Counted from the first letter of the stretch, positions 1-10,236 are shown. The stretch: 64,000 bases of DNA from Pedobacter cryoconitis (GCF_014207135.1 NZ_JACHCC010000005.1:1-64000); one strand, 5' to 3'. The notes: generated by a model from the sequence alone, not told the origin. Numbers and translations: made by a program.

Positions 1-58
1 AATGTGGCGAGGTTCTGCCTCCTTTCCCTTTCTTGGGATGTTCGTTTTCTATACTCAT
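1..58 (-). CDS. 5' end of an unidentified gene cut by the window edge
   Basis: On the minus strand an ATG at 56-58 opens a frame of 19 codons that stays open to the window edge and begins MSIENEHPKKGKGG. It faces the same way as the permease gene and begins about 100 bases beyond the permease stop. The protein start is basic and hydrophilic, with no signal peptide. The fragment is too short to assign a family, and a chance open frame of this length is quite possible. Confidence 0.3.
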   Translation of the reverse strand, partial: MSIENEHPKKGKGGRTSPH

Positions 59-156
59 TTTTCTGCTTTGAAAAACTTTCTTATGTAAACTCAGGGCAGG
101 AATGGACAGACTTACCAAACTGTCTTATAGGTTAATCAAAAAAGTGAGTAAATCCC

Positions 157-1599
157 TTAAACAGCCGAATTCTTTTTCTTATTCCGCATCACCAGCAAAT
201 AACAAAGATACAACAGAACAAGCCATCCCGGGATCAGCTCTACAGGCATCTTCATACCAGTAATCCACATCATTACTAAAATTCCAACCAGAAAGACCAG
301 GCAGATATAGTTTGACAAAGGATAAATAAAGGAAGGGAATTTGGTTTTAACCTGATCCTTTTGCTTCTGTTTTCTGAACTTCAAATGCGTAATACTAATC
401 ATCAGCCAGTTGATAATCAATGAGGATACCACCAGCGACATCAGGATCTCCAACGCCTTATCAGGTATCACTTTATTGATAATAATACAAATAGCTGCAA
501 ACAAACCAGACACCATGATGGCCATAATCGGCACATGATTTCTGTTTAATTTAGATAGAAAAGCAGGTGCATTACCTTGCTGGGCCAAACCAAAAAGCAT
601 CCGGCTATTGCTGTAAACACAACTGTTATAAACTGATAATGCTGCTGTCAGAACAATTACATTCAGCACATTGGCAATTACACTGGTAAAATAAACTGTC
701 TTACCCAAAAGATTAAACTGAAAACCTTTCAGACTTTCAAAGACTGTTACAAAGGGACTGCTGTCTGTTGTAATATTTTTCCAGGGAGACAAGGCAAACA
801 GGATAACCAACGCTCCTACATAAAAAATCAGGATACGGTAGATGACCTGGTTAGTTGCTTTTGGAATAGTCTTCTCCGGATTCTCAGCTTCTGCAGCAGT
901 TATTCCGATTAACTCCAATCCACCAAAAGAAAACATAATCAATGCAATTGCAGCAAATAAACCCTGAAAGCCACCCTTCCCATCTGAGCTGAATAAACCC
1001 TTGGCAAAAAATCCACCGTCATTCCAGAGATTTTGTACACTTGCCTGTTCACCACCTGTTCCACTAACCAGTAAATAAATGCCAAAAAGAATCATTGCTA
1101 TAATGGCCGCCACTTTAATGATAGAAAACCAGAATTCTACTTCACCGTAAACTTTAACAGAAGTCAGGTTGATGGCATTTATCGCCACGAAAAAGAAAAG
1201 ACTCGATGTCCATAAAGGTATTGTAGGCCACCAGAAATGTACATATATCCCAATTGCGGTTAATTCGGACATACTAACCAGGATATAAAGTACCCAGTAA
1301 TTCCATCCTGAGGCAAAACCGGCAAAAGTTCCCCAATATTTATAAGCAAAATGGCTGAAGCTTCCGGATACCGGTTCTTCAACAACCATTTCACCCAACT
1401 GACGCATAATAAAAAATGCAATAATGCCAGCCAGGGCATAACCTAAAATAACAGATGGTCCTGCCAGTACGGCTGCAGGACCTATCCCTAAAAATAAACC
1501 TGTTCCGATAGCACCGCCGAGTGCAATCAATTGGATATGTCTGTTTTGTAAACCTCTTTTGAGCTTTTGTCCCTCAGGTTTTTCGTTTACTTCTTTCAA
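157..1599 (-). CDS. Amino acid permease, APC superfamily
   Basis: A 480-residue inner-membrane transporter expected to carry amino acids inward with protons. The N-terminus has the APC hallmark GGAIGTGLFLG at about residues 28-38, and the chain then alternates long hydrophobic stretches consistent with 12 transmembrane helices. The segments SGSFSHFAYKYWG and ASGWNYWVLY resemble the AroP/PheP/CycA branch of the amino acid transporter family. Length is normal. It lies downstream of susC and susD on the same strand, with a gap of about 140 bases, so co-transcription is possible but not shown. The substrate cannot be read from sequence: aromatic, small neutral or D-amino acids are all possible. 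Confidence 0.9.
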   Translation of the reverse strand: MKEVNEKPEGQKLKRGLQNRHIQLIALGGAIGTGLFLGIGPAAVLAGPSVILGYALAGIIAFFIMRQLGEMVVEEPVSGSFSHFAYKYWGTFAGFASGWNYWVLYILVSMSELTAIGIYVHFWWPTIPLWTSSLFFFVAINAINLTSVKVYGEVEFWFSIIKVAAIIAMILFGIYLLVSGTGGEQASVQNLWNDGGFFAKGLFSSDGKGGFQGLFAAIALIMFSFGGLELIGITAAEAENPEKTIPKATNQVIYRILIFYVGALVILFALSPWKNITTDSSPFVTVFESLKGFQFNLLGKTVYFTSVIANVLNVIVLTAALSVYNSCVYSNSRMLFGLAQQGNAPAFLSKLNRNHVPIMAIMVSGLFAAICIIINKVIPDKALEILMSLVVSSLIINWLMISITHLKFRKQKQKDQVKTKFPSFIYPLSNYICLVFLVGILVMMWITGMKMPVELIPGWLVLLYLCYLLVMRNKKKNSAV

Positions 1600-1739
1600 T
1601 GTTTATGCTGTTGATATAATGTTAAAATGAGTGTTTCAGGGTAAAGTACCTGTAAACATCCAAAATTTCAACAAAAGTGTAAAACTTATCTTCAATCAGC
1701 GATTAAAAGCTCAATTAATTTAGATTTTCCGACAAAAAA

Positions 1740-3107
1740 TTAATATCCAGGATTCTGGGTCAGAGATGGATTATTCCTTCGCTCTGCATCCGGAATCGGG
1801 TACAGAAAATAATTCCGGTCAGCTTTACTCATCATTTCTGTCAGTGCAAGACCAGTTCTGCAGTAATCAAACCAGGCCTCTCCTTCAAACATCAGTTCAA
1901 GTCTTTTTTCATGCTGTACCGCAGTGATAAATGAATCCAGCGAGGTAAATGTGAGTTGAGCCGGTGTAACCAATCCTGCCCTGTCCCGTACTTTCCGGTA
2001 AGAGTCATAGGCAGCAGTACTCACAGTTCCTTCTACCCTGGCCTGGGCCTCTGCATGGATCAGGTATAACTCGGCCAGTCTGATCACAGGAAAATTCTGA
2101 ACTGCCGGACTAAATATCCTGTATTTACCGATGTAAAATTTCGGGTCTTCGGGTGTATTCTGATAAACGGTAAACAGACGTCTTTTATCAGCAGAATCAT
2201 ATAAACCAGCTACATTGGCAGCCGAATAAAACAACATAGAAGGGCTTGGGTTACTAACCGAGGCCAATGCATTAGTTGCCTGTGCATCAAACTGCAGCTC
2301 AAAAACTGATTCTGAGGTGTTTTCTGTTTTCCATATAGAGGCAAAGTCATCCTGCAACGTATATCCTCCTGTGGAAATAACTTCAAGTGCTAATCTGGCT
2401 GCATCAGTATAATCTTTCGTCGTACTTCCATAATAGAGATATACTTTAGCCAGTAATGCTTTGGCTGCATTTCCGGTAGCCCTTCCTTTAGTCTCGGCAT
2501 TGCTGCTGTAGCTATTGGGCAGATTGGCCGCATCTTTAAGATCTGAAATAATCTGCGTGTACAACTGGGCAACTGTATTGCGGGGAACTTTAAGATTGGT
2601 AGTCTCGCTGGTAGGCGTGATGATTAAAGGAACTTCGCCAAATGCCCTCACCAGTAAAAAATAATTTAATGCCCTTACAAACTCTCCCTCTCTGACCAGC
2701 TGAGCCTTTTTTTCAGGGCTTATGGCATTCTGCGGCATTGCATTTACATTGACAACTACATTATTAGCAGCATTAATAGCCGCGTAAGATGCATTCCAGA
2801 TGTTCTGTACCCAGGGATTATCAATACGGACGGTATTTGATTTAAAATCAATATACTCCGGATAACTTGCCACATGATTGACATGCTGTGCCGAAAATTC
2901 CGGAACAATGACTACAGATTGTCCATAGGAATAAGAACTGAGTAAAGTTCTGTACATTCCCATTACAGCAGATTGTGCACCTTGTTCTGTAGTAAAAATA
3001 TCTTCTGGGGTGATTTGTGAAATAGGCTCTTTATCTAAGAATTTTTTACAGGACGAAAAACTGATTAAAACAGTAGCTATTAAAATATATTTGGAAATTG
3101 TCTTCAT
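1740..3107 (-). CDS. SusD/RagB-family nutrient-binding lipoprotein
   Basis: A 455-residue surface lipoprotein that works with the adjacent SusC-like pore to capture nutrients at the outer membrane. The signal peptide ends in the lipobox FSSC (Cys about residue 20), followed by KKFLDKEP, the usual SusD start. The C-terminal part has the family pattern of RLAELYLIHAEAQAR, a TPR-like helix, and ends with NPSLTQNPGY. It begins 9 bases after the susC stop codon, so the two are almost certainly one operon. Length is somewhat short for the family (usually 450-600). The ligand is unknown; no polysaccharide lyase or glycosidase lies alongside, so a peptide or other ligand is as plausible as a glycan. 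Confidence 0.95.
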   Translation of the reverse strand: MKTISKYILIATVLISFSSCKKFLDKEPISQITPEDIFTTEQGAQSAVMGMYRTLLSSYSYGQSVVIVPEFSAQHVNHVASYPEYIDFKSNTVRIDNPWVQNIWNASYAAINAANNVVVNVNAMPQNAISPEKKAQLVREGEFVRALNYFLLVRAFGEVPLIITPTSETTNLKVPRNTVAQLYTQIISDLKDAANLPNSYSSNAETKGRATGNAAKALLAKVYLYYGSTTKDYTDAARLALEVISTGGYTLQDDFASIWKTENTSESVFELQFDAQATNALASVSNPSPSMLFYSAANVAGLYDSADKRRLFTVYQNTPEDPKFYIGKYRIFSPAVQNFPVIRLAELYLIHAEAQARVEGTVSTAAYDSYRKVRDRAGLVTPAQLTFTSLDSFITAVQHEKRLELMFEGEAWFDYCRTGLALTEMMSKADRNYFLYPIPDAERRNNPSLTQNPGY

Positions 3108-3116
3108 GATCTTGGA

Positions 3117-6100
3117 TTAGAAAGTTAAATTAACACCTGCAGTAAATATCCGGGGCTGTGGGTAGCTACCATAGTCGTAACCATAGATTAACCCCTGATT
3201 GGCACCCCCCTGATTAGAACTCACTTCAGGATCATACCCTCTGTATTTTGTGAATACGAATGCGTTTTGAACGGTAGTGTAAACACGTAAACTTCTTACT
3301 TTAAGCTTTTGCAGTACTTTATCACTGAAAGTATACCCAAGGGTAATGTTCCTCAATCTGAAGAAAGAACCATCTTCGACAAAACGATCAGAGATGGCAA
3401 TATTATCCAGGCTACCAGGAGTCGGGCGTGGGATATCAGTAATATCTCCCGGATTTCTCCAGCGTCTGGTCCAGTCTGTAAAACCGTTACTGCTTTTGTT
3501 ACTTCCGTCAAGACCAGAAGCCAGGTTATAATTAAACACGTCATTTCCATAAGAAAACTGCCCCATGATACTCAGGTCAAAGTTTTTGTACTGAAAGGTA
3601 TTAGTAATTCCTCCATAAAAATCAGGATTGGGGTTACCTATAATCACACGGTCATTCGGATCGGTAGGTGGCCCGACACTCCCATCACGTTTCACATAAT
3701 CAATCAGACCTGTCTGCGGATTCACACCTGACATTTTCCATCCGTAAAAAGTACCTAATGGTAAACCTTCCCTGGCGATATTCAGGTTTCCGACGCCACC
3801 TGCCAGCTCTCCTCCTGGTAAGGATACGACCTTATTTCTATTAAAGGACATGTTAAAGGAGGTATTCCATTTAAATTCTCCAACCAGATTCTGTGTAGTT
3901 AATTCAAATTCAAATCCTTTGTTCTGGATCTTACCTACATTGGTAAAACGGGTCTGATAACCTGAACTTCCGGGAATCGAAATCCCTACCAGAAGATCAG
4001 AGGTATTTTTAATATAATAATCTGCCAGTAAGGATATACGGTTATTCAGCAAACCAAGATCCAGTCCGAAATCCATTTGTTCGGTGGTCTCCCATTTCAG
4101 GTTCTTATCGCCGAGTACATTAGGCACATAACCAGTATTTCCGAGGTAGTTGTTATTACCGCTGTACAATGAATAACTGGCATAATTCGGAATATTCTGA
4201 TTTCCGGTGATACCCCAGCTTGCCCTGAATTTAAGATTACTGATGATCTTGTAGCTTTTCATGAAATCTTCGTCCGAAGCCCGCCACGCTGCTCCAAAAG
4301 AAGGGAAAGTTCCATAACGGTTATTCGCTCCAAAACGGGAAGATCCATCAACCCTGAAATTTGCAGTTAAAAGATATTTCCCTTTATAATCGTAATTGAC
4401 TCTCGAAAAGGCAGAAGCAATACTCCATTCTTCGGGAAAAGAGTTTGCCCCTGTCAGTGTACCGCCGGCAGAAATATTTTTGATATCATTATTGGGAAAA
4501 TTAGAACGGCGTGCATCCACGAATTGAATCCGGGATTGTTGAACTGAAGCTCCTGCAAGCGCGTCTATATGATGATCGCCAAATGATCGCTGAAAGTTCA
4601 GCGTAGTTTCATTAATCCATAACTGGTCCCTGGTATTTCGTTGTGCCCCGATTCCCCCCTGCGCAGCAAATGACCGGATACCATTAGGCGGCATAAAGAA
4701 TGTTTCATCAATATAACTCATATCAGCACCAAAATTTGTCTTTAAGGTCAGTTCCGGAATAATTTTATATTCGGCAGAGGCACTGGCCAGCATCCTGAAT
4801 GTCTCTGAATGGTTAACAGGCAGTTGTAGCATAGCTACAGGATTTTCCCTGCTGGTATTTACCTGATCATAAGCATAACTGCCATCGGGATTGTAAACGG
4901 GGATATTGGGTGCTACAAAAATCCCGCTTTTAGTAGAACCTTCTTTTGAATTCTCTTCCTGTACCCGGTCATTCAATGCACGGGTCAGGTTAACCCTGGC
5001 AGAAAACCTTAATTTATCACTATGCTGATGATCCAGGTTCAGTCTTGCACTTAACCTGCTGAAATTTGAATTCTGAATCACACCACCTTGTTTCATATAA
5101 CCGATGGAGGTATAGTATTGCGTTTTCTCTGATCCGCCCCTTGCTGATAGTTCATAACTGCAGGTCGGGGCTATTCTAAAAATCTCTTTCTGCCAGTCTG
5201 TATTGATCCCCGGGTTGGCCAGGATACCAGCGGGAACAGGTGTTGGCTGACCATTACCGTCCGGAAGATATTTATAATAATCCTTCATATAATCCTGGTA
5301 CTGGGCCGTATTCATCAGTTTATATCTGCGTTCGTTAGGGACTTCGGAGAAACCTTCATAAGCGTTAAAACTAAATGTACTTAACCCTGGCTGTCCTTTT
5401 TTAGTTGTAATCAGCACAACTCCATTGGCAGCTCTTGCACCATAAATTGAGGAGGAAGCCGCATCCTTTAAAATTTCAACAGACTGCACATCTGACGGGT
5501 TAATCGAAGCCAGAATGTTAATTCCCTGGGTACCTCCGCCAAAGTTAAAGTCGCTTCCACCAGTAAAGTTCGTCGTGCTGTTCACAGGAATTCCATCAAC
5601 CACATACAAAGGATCTGAACTGGCATTAATTGAAGTGGTTCCTCTAACCCGGATACTCAGACCTCCTCCGGGAGATCCGGATTTCTGCGTAACCTGAACC
5701 CCTCCGGCTTTTCCCTGTATGGCCTGAGATATGGTCGGCAAAACTTCGTTTTTAATCTGGTCTGCCTGAATACTTGACACTGAGCTCGTCAGTTTTGCCC
5801 GGTTGACAGTCCCATAGCCGGTAGCCACTACCTGAACTTCCTTTAGCGCTTTTGATGTAGTCTGAAGCAGTACATTGATCATCTTCCGGTTGTTCACAGG
5901 TTCTTCTTTAGGAGTGAATCCTATATAGGAAAACACCAGCGTGGCATCCGGAGCCGCTGCTATCTTATAATTCCCTCCGCTATTGGTGGTAGCCTTGGCA
6001 GCCCCCCCTTTTACAGTGATAATTACACCAGCTATCGGACCACCAGCATCCATCACTTTGCCAAGAATAGAATCCTGTACAGTTTTCACTTCTGGCGGAA

Positions 6101-6269
6101 CGGCTTTGATTGAATCTTTTTTCACAGAATCTTTGCGGGTAGTATCCTGTTGAAATAGTACAGCCCTGTAACTGGATATGTCTTTCATTAAAGAAGAGGC
6201 ATGAGCGAACTGGGTGGCAGACACCAGAACAAGCAGGAATACGAAGTACGGTAAAGGGTTTCTTTTCAT
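3117..6269 (-). CDS. SusC/RagA-family TonB-dependent outer-membrane transporter
   Basis: A 1050-residue outer-membrane transporter that imports a ligand handed over by SusD, powered by TonB. The upstream in-frame codons are not signal-like; the start chosen at 6267-6269 gives MKRNPLPYFVFLLVLVSA, a good signal peptide ending near AHASS. Next comes a carboxypeptidase-regulatory-like domain (about residues 60-145, ILGKVMDAGGPIAGV), a plug domain with VVATGYGTVNRAKLTSSVS and SIYGARAANGVVLITTKKG, and a 22-strand-type barrel ending in AGVNLTF. It lacks the N-terminal STN domain that couples some SusC proteins to an anti-sigma factor, and no sigma/anti-sigma pair is nearby. Confidence 0.96.
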   Translation of the reverse strand: MKRNPLPYFVFLLVLVSATQFAHASSLMKDISSYRAVLFQQDTTRKDSVKKDSIKAVPPEVKTVQDSILGKVMDAGGPIAGVIITVKGGAAKATTNSGGNYKIAAAPDATLVFSYIGFTPKEEPVNNRKMINVLLQTTSKALKEVQVVATGYGTVNRAKLTSSVSSIQADQIKNEVLPTISQAIQGKAGGVQVTQKSGSPGGGLSIRVRGTTSINASSDPLYVVDGIPVNSTTNFTGGSDFNFGGGTQGINILASINPSDVQSVEILKDAASSSIYGARAANGVVLITTKKGQPGLSTFSFNAYEGFSEVPNERRYKLMNTAQYQDYMKDYYKYLPDGNGQPTPVPAGILANPGINTDWQKEIFRIAPTCSYELSARGGSEKTQYYTSIGYMKQGGVIQNSNFSRLSARLNLDHQHSDKLRFSARVNLTRALNDRVQEENSKEGSTKSGIFVAPNIPVYNPDGSYAYDQVNTSRENPVAMLQLPVNHSETFRMLASASAEYKIIPELTLKTNFGADMSYIDETFFMPPNGIRSFAAQGGIGAQRNTRDQLWINETTLNFQRSFGDHHIDALAGASVQQSRIQFVDARRSNFPNNDIKNISAGGTLTGANSFPEEWSIASAFSRVNYDYKGKYLLTANFRVDGSSRFGANNRYGTFPSFGAAWRASDEDFMKSYKIISNLKFRASWGITGNQNIPNYASYSLYSGNNNYLGNTGYVPNVLGDKNLKWETTEQMDFGLDLGLLNNRISLLADYYIKNTSDLLVGISIPGSSGYQTRFTNVGKIQNKGFEFELTTQNLVGEFKWNTSFNMSFNRNKVVSLPGGELAGGVGNLNIAREGLPLGTFYGWKMSGVNPQTGLIDYVKRDGSVGPPTDPNDRVIIGNPNPDFYGGITNTFQYKNFDLSIMGQFSYGNDVFNYNLASGLDGSNKSSNGFTDWTRRWRNPGDITDIPRPTPGSLDNIAISDRFVEDGSFFRLRNITLGYTFSDKVLQKLKVRSLRVYTTVQNAFVFTKYRGYDPEVSSNQGGANQGLIYGYDYGSYPQPRIFTAGVNLTF

Positions 6270-6449
6270 CTGATATGAGCTATGATTTAAATATTGGGCT
6301 TGCAACAAACTGTGCAAAGCGCAACTATCCAACCATAAAATCAGAAAAATTTAAAGTATTAGTTTTAAGTAATTTACAGAAAAAGACTAATTATTAACTG
6401 TGGCATTTCTCAACAGCTTGTAGAAAGAAACAACATTCAGTAAAACATT
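6270..6449. other. Intergenic region upstream of susC
   Basis: This 180-base AT-rich gap separates the serine hydrolase stop from the susC start. It must hold any susC promoter, but I find no clean TAnnTTTG element on the minus strand and no strong inverted repeat. Confidence 0.4.
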
Positions 6450-8267
6450 TTATTGACCAGGATTATCCAATTGACGGAGCATTTTGGTCGCATTTTTATT
6501 ATTCGGATTAAGTTTTAATGACCGCAGATAGTTTTCTTTTGCTAATATCTTATCACCAGCGTTCATATAACCTTCTCCTAAACTGTCATAAACATCAAAA
6601 TTATCAGGAAAAAGCAGCGTATTGAGCCTGAATATAGCTATGGCTTCTTTAGATTTTTTCATTCTTAACAGCTGATACCCTATTTGGTTAAGATGGCCGG
6701 CATCAATAGCAGAATTACCGGAATTTATCTGCTGATAAGCGGATAAAGCTTTTTCAAACTGGCCATCCAGAACTAGTTCATAAGGCACCTTTTCACCTGT
6801 TTTAAGCTTCGGATTAAGATAATGAACTGAATCACTCTCCTCTAAAAAGACGATATGTCTGATATGATCTGAAGGGTTAACTACAAATTTAATTTTCGCA
6901 TCCCAGTTACGTCTGGTAAAGGTATTATCTGCGATTTTGAATAATTCATCAGGTTCCTCAAAGTTCTTCTGAAAAAACAGTTTATCTCCCTGTGTGTACA
7001 ATTTAATAACCTCATGTTTTTCAGCAAGGTACCGTCCCGTATCCTGTTGCATATCTATGGCGGTAATCTCCATTTTTTTATAAACAGGCAGTACACCCGG
7101 CCAGTTATAAGTATTGGCCACAGCACGTATCAATTCATTCACCAGCAGCGGCTGATTACCATTGGTCATCACCACAATGCCATACCCTTTATCTTTACTG
7201 CCGACAAACTGACTTGAAAAACCTTCATTCCATCCACCATGATTGAAATAGGAGTCGCCATCTTTTTGTCCAAGGAAAATACCTAAACCCTCATATTTTT
7301 CAATCAAAGGACTGGTCATCTGATCCGCCATCTCTTTTGAAATTATTTTACTACTCTTTCCCTTTAAAGTAAGTTGTATGTCAATGATAAAACGGGCCAG
7401 GTCTTCAGCAGTTGTCCAGAGTCCGGCAGGTGCCATTTCCGGGTAGGTATGTCTTTTACCAGGTACTTCAGAACCATCAGGAAGATATCCGGTTGCGGCC
7501 CATTTTAATTTACTATCCGGTAATGGCTGGCTATAAGTACTATGGGTCATTCCAAGAGGCTGCAAGACCAGTTCATTCATAATCTCCGGATAGCTTTTAC
7601 CTTCTATGTCCATCAACATCTGCTGTAAGATCACATAACCACCTCCTGCATAACGAAAGCTTCCTCCAGGTATTTTATCAACTCTGATGGGAGGAGAATT
7701 GGCAGGAGCTTCTCCATTGAGTACCTGCAATAAAGTAGGTACCTGATCTGAAACCTTATACCCTAAAAACCCTCCGACAGTCACACCGGCACTATGGCTC
7801 AGGAGATATTTCAGAGATACTTTTTTATCCTTATTAAATTCATTTTCGGGAACTTTCCAGGATTTAAGATACAAATTCACATCCTGATCAAGACTGAGTT
7901 TTCCTCTTTCCACTTCTTTTAATGCAGCATAGGAACTCACAGCTTTACTAATCGAAGCTGCCTGAAAAAGTGTTTCATTGGTAACCGGTAACCGGCTTGT
8001 ACGATCCATGATCCCATAGCTTTTTACCCAGGCAATTTTAGAATCTTTAACCACAGCAATACTCAGCCCTGGCACTCCATAGTGTTTCATCCTTCCCTCA
8101 ATAGTCCAGACCGAATCTCCTTCAAAACGAACAGGAGGAACCAATCCCGATTCTACTTTTTTTAATTGTGATTGCGTATCGCTGTCTGATTGCGCAAACA
8201 AACGCCCACCGCTTACCAGGTTAGCCAGCAGAAAAATAAAAATCACAGCGTGCCTCATTATTTTCAT
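6450..8267 (-). CDS. Secreted class C beta-lactamase-like serine hydrolase with C-terminal TPR
   Basis: A 605-residue exported enzyme of the serine beta-lactamase/penicillin-binding-protein fold. The signal peptide ends at about residue 26 (RLFAQ). The nucleophile motif SISK lies in FQAASISKAVSSYA at about residue 106, and HGGWNEGF at about 345 fits the third active-site motif in its HxG form. The middle motif reads YAGGGY instead of the usual YxN, which is a departure. After about residue 500 the chain holds tetratricopeptide-like helices (LGEGYMNAGDKILAKENYLRSLKLNP). Family members include D-aminopeptidases, esterases and PBP-type carboxypeptidases, so the substrate is uncertain. It is just upstream of susC on the same strand and could process what SusCD imports. 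Confidence 0.88.
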   Translation of the reverse strand: MKIMRHAVIFIFLLANLVSGGRLFAQSDSDTQSQLKKVESGLVPPVRFEGDSVWTIEGRMKHYGVPGLSIAVVKDSKIAWVKSYGIMDRTSRLPVTNETLFQAASISKAVSSYAALKEVERGKLSLDQDVNLYLKSWKVPENEFNKDKKVSLKYLLSHSAGVTVGGFLGYKVSDQVPTLLQVLNGEAPANSPPIRVDKIPGGSFRYAGGGYVILQQMLMDIEGKSYPEIMNELVLQPLGMTHSTYSQPLPDSKLKWAATGYLPDGSEVPGKRHTYPEMAPAGLWTTAEDLARFIIDIQLTLKGKSSKIISKEMADQMTSPLIEKYEGLGIFLGQKDGDSYFNHGGWNEGFSSQFVGSKDKGYGIVVMTNGNQPLLVNELIRAVANTYNWPGVLPVYKKMEITAIDMQQDTGRYLAEKHEVIKLYTQGDKLFFQKNFEEPDELFKIADNTFTRRNWDAKIKFVVNPSDHIRHIVFLEESDSVHYLNPKLKTGEKVPYELVLDGQFEKALSAYQQINSGNSAIDAGHLNQIGYQLLRMKKSKEAIAIFRLNTLLFPDNFDVYDSLGEGYMNAGDKILAKENYLRSLKLNPNNKNATKMLRQLDNPGQ

Positions 8268-8332
8268 CAGAATGATATTTTTATATCTAAATGACGCTTG
8301 CTTTCAGGAAAAGGTTGCATGATTAAAGATAA

Positions 8333-9196
8333 TTAATTTACCGCACAAGTATATTCTGTAGCAAATCTCATGATCCATCTGATAATTAAAGATTTCATTT
8401 CTTCCGTATAGTCAAATTTCCCACCAAACATATTCACTCCTTTGATTCCCCAGGCATGATCTCCTTGTGGAAAAACATGTAAAGCCGCAGGAATATCATA
8501 TTGTTTTAGGGCCTGATAATATAAAGTACTGTTAACCGGATTCACTACCGTATCATCATCACTTACCAGGATTAATGTCGCCGGTGTATTTGGCAGGACT
8601 TGCGACTCACAAGAATATTTTTCTATAGTTTCCGGTGAAGGGTTATCTCCAAGCAAGTTTTTCCTTGTATCAGACTGAGTCTGCCTGCCCATAGAAATCA
8701 CGGGATAAAACAGGATGGAGAAATCGGGACGGTTACTCAACCCCACTTCCGAAAACAGCGTAGAAGCTAATGCGGCAAGATGGCCACCAGCTGAAAAACC
8801 GGTTACGCCAATTTTGTTTTCATTGATCCCTAAGCTGGCAGCATTTCCACGTACGTAACTTATAGCTTTCTGTAAATCATCGAGAGGGATCTCTTTGTTT
8901 CCATTTGGCATTCTGTATTTTAATACAATACCAGTTATCCCGATTGATGATAGCCAAATTGCAAAATCATGCCCCTGGCTGGTGATGGCCAAACCCGCGT
9001 AGGCTCCCCCAGGGCAGATCACTGTAGCAATTCCTGTATTCAAACTGCTATCAGGAGAATAAATTATCAATTCTGTTTCAGTCACATTAGTGAGCTCTAA
9101 AACTCCATCCGGATCTGAGATCTGGTGTCCCGTTAATCCACTTTGCGTAGGAAATTTTCCCTCCCAAAGATTTATAGTTTTTATATTTTTCATCAT
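8333..9196 (-). CDS. Alpha/beta hydrolase, BD-FAE/acetylxylan-esterase-like
   Basis: A 287-residue hydrolase without a signal peptide. The oxyanion region reads ICPGGAYAGLA (about residue 60), the nucleophile elbow is GFSAGGHLA (about 132), the acid lies in SDDDTVVNP and the base in GDHAWG. This order and spacing match carboxylesterases of the BD-FAE/hormone-sensitive-lipase-like group, which deacylate small esters or sugar esters. It begins 5 bases after the LLM oxidoreductase stop, so both belong to one operon controlled most likely by the TetR gene at 10636-11211. Two start codons lie side by side (9196 and 9193). Confidence 0.88.
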   Translation of the reverse strand: MMKNIKTINLWEGKFPTQSGLTGHQISDPDGVLELTNVTETELIIYSPDSSLNTGIATVICPGGAYAGLAITSQGHDFAIWLSSIGITGIVLKYRMPNGNKEIPLDDLQKAISYVRGNAASLGINENKIGVTGFSAGGHLAALASTLFSEVGLSNRPDFSILFYPVISMGRQTQSDTRKNLLGDNPSPETIEKYSCESQVLPNTPATLILVSDDDTVVNPVNSTLYYQALKQYDIPAALHVFPQGDHAWGIKGVNMFGGKFDYTEEMKSLIIRWIMRFATEYTCAVN

Positions 9197-9201
9197 TATT
9201 T

Positions 9202-10236
9202 TTAAGATAAGGCCTTCCGAACTTCCGGGGCTATTTTAGTTCCATACAATTCAATGGATTTCATCAGGTGACTGTGTGATGGAGCACCCACATCCATATG
9301 CGCCGAAAACCGGGTGATCCCAAATAGCTCATGTGCATATAAGATCTTATCTATAATCTCTTCCGCACCGCCCACAAACATGGCTCCTTCTCTGGACCGT
9401 CCAAAATCGTATTGCTGCCGCTGAAACGGGAACCAGCCCCTGGTTCTCCCGATCCTGTCCATTTGTGCAGCATAAAGCGGATAATAATATTCACTTACCA
9501 CTTTAGCATCTTCGCCAAATAAAGCATGTGAAAACATCCCCACCCGAAACCGGGACCTATCGTGCCCATATTGCTGATAAGTTTCTTTGTATAGTTCGTA
9601 AAGTGATTGAAAACGTTGCAATGGTGTTCCGGCTACAATTGCAAAAACCAGTGGCAGACCTAAACGTCCGGCGCGAATTACTGATTCGGGTGTTCCCCCC
9701 GCAGCAATCCATACAGTTAGATTGTCATTTACAGCTCTTGGAAATATCTTCTGATCCGCCAGAGGTGCTCTGAACTGACCTTTCCAGGTGATCTGTTGCT
9801 CACTATTAATTTTTAGCAATAAATTCAATTTCTCTTCGAACAAAGCATTATAATCATGTAAATTATAGCCAAATAGCGGAAACGATTCTGTAAAACTTCC
9901 TCTTCCTGCCATCAATTCCGCCCTGCCACCAGAAAGCAAATCAACCATAGCAAAATTCTGATACAGTTTGACAGGATCCGATGAACTTAAAACCGTAACT
10001 GAACTGCTTAATTTTATATTTTTTGTGATCGTTGATGCCGCCGCCAGCACAATTTCCGGACTTGATACTGCATATTCTTCCCGGTGATGCTCTCCTATTC
10101 CAAAGATGTCCAGACCAACTTCATCAGCAAGCCTGATTTCTTCCATTAATTCTTTCAGACGTTGTTCTGCGGATTGCATTTTTCCTGTCAGCGGATCGAC
10201 ATGTATATCGCCAAACAGACTGATTCCTAACTCCAT
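9202..10236 (-). CDS. LLM-class flavin-dependent oxidoreductase
   Basis: A 344-residue cytosolic TIM-barrel enzyme of the bacterial luciferase-like family, using FMN or F420. Seen directly: ADEVGLDIFGIGEHHREEY (about residues 38-56), which is the family's flavin-site signature, followed by SSPEIVLAAAS and the LSSSVTVLSSSDPVKLYQNFA strand-helix. These enzymes oxidise small organics or act as monooxygenases together with a separate flavin reductase; the substrate here is unknown. The gene is sandwiched between a small unknown ORF (29-base gap) and an esterase (5-base gap), in a TetR-linked operon. Confidence 0.93.
   Translation of the reverse strand: MELGISLFGDIHVDPLTGKMQSAEQRLKELMEEIRLADEVGLDIFGIGEHHREEYAVSSPEIVLAAASTITKNIKLSSSVTVLSSSDPVKLYQNFAMVDLLSGGRAELMAGRGSFTESFPLFGYNLHDYNALFEEKLNLLLKINSEQQITWKGQFRAPLADQKIFPRAVNDNLTVWIAAGGTPESVIRAGRLGLPLVFAIVAGTPLQRFQSLYELYKETYQQYGHDRSRFRVGMFSHALFGEDAKVVSEYYYPLYAAQMDRIGRTRGWFPFQRQQYDFGRSREGAMFVGGAEEIIDKILYAHELFGITRFSAHMDVGAPSHSHLMKSIELYGTKIAPEVRKALS

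Noticed and set aside
3309..3731. Open frame of 140 residues on the plus strand
   Set aside because: Lies entirely within susC and has no protein-like composition; it is a shadow of the antisense frame.
6450..8267. Beta-lactamase resistance gene
   Set aside because: The second motif is YAG instead of YxN and the protein has a TPR tail; family members are mostly peptidases or esterases.
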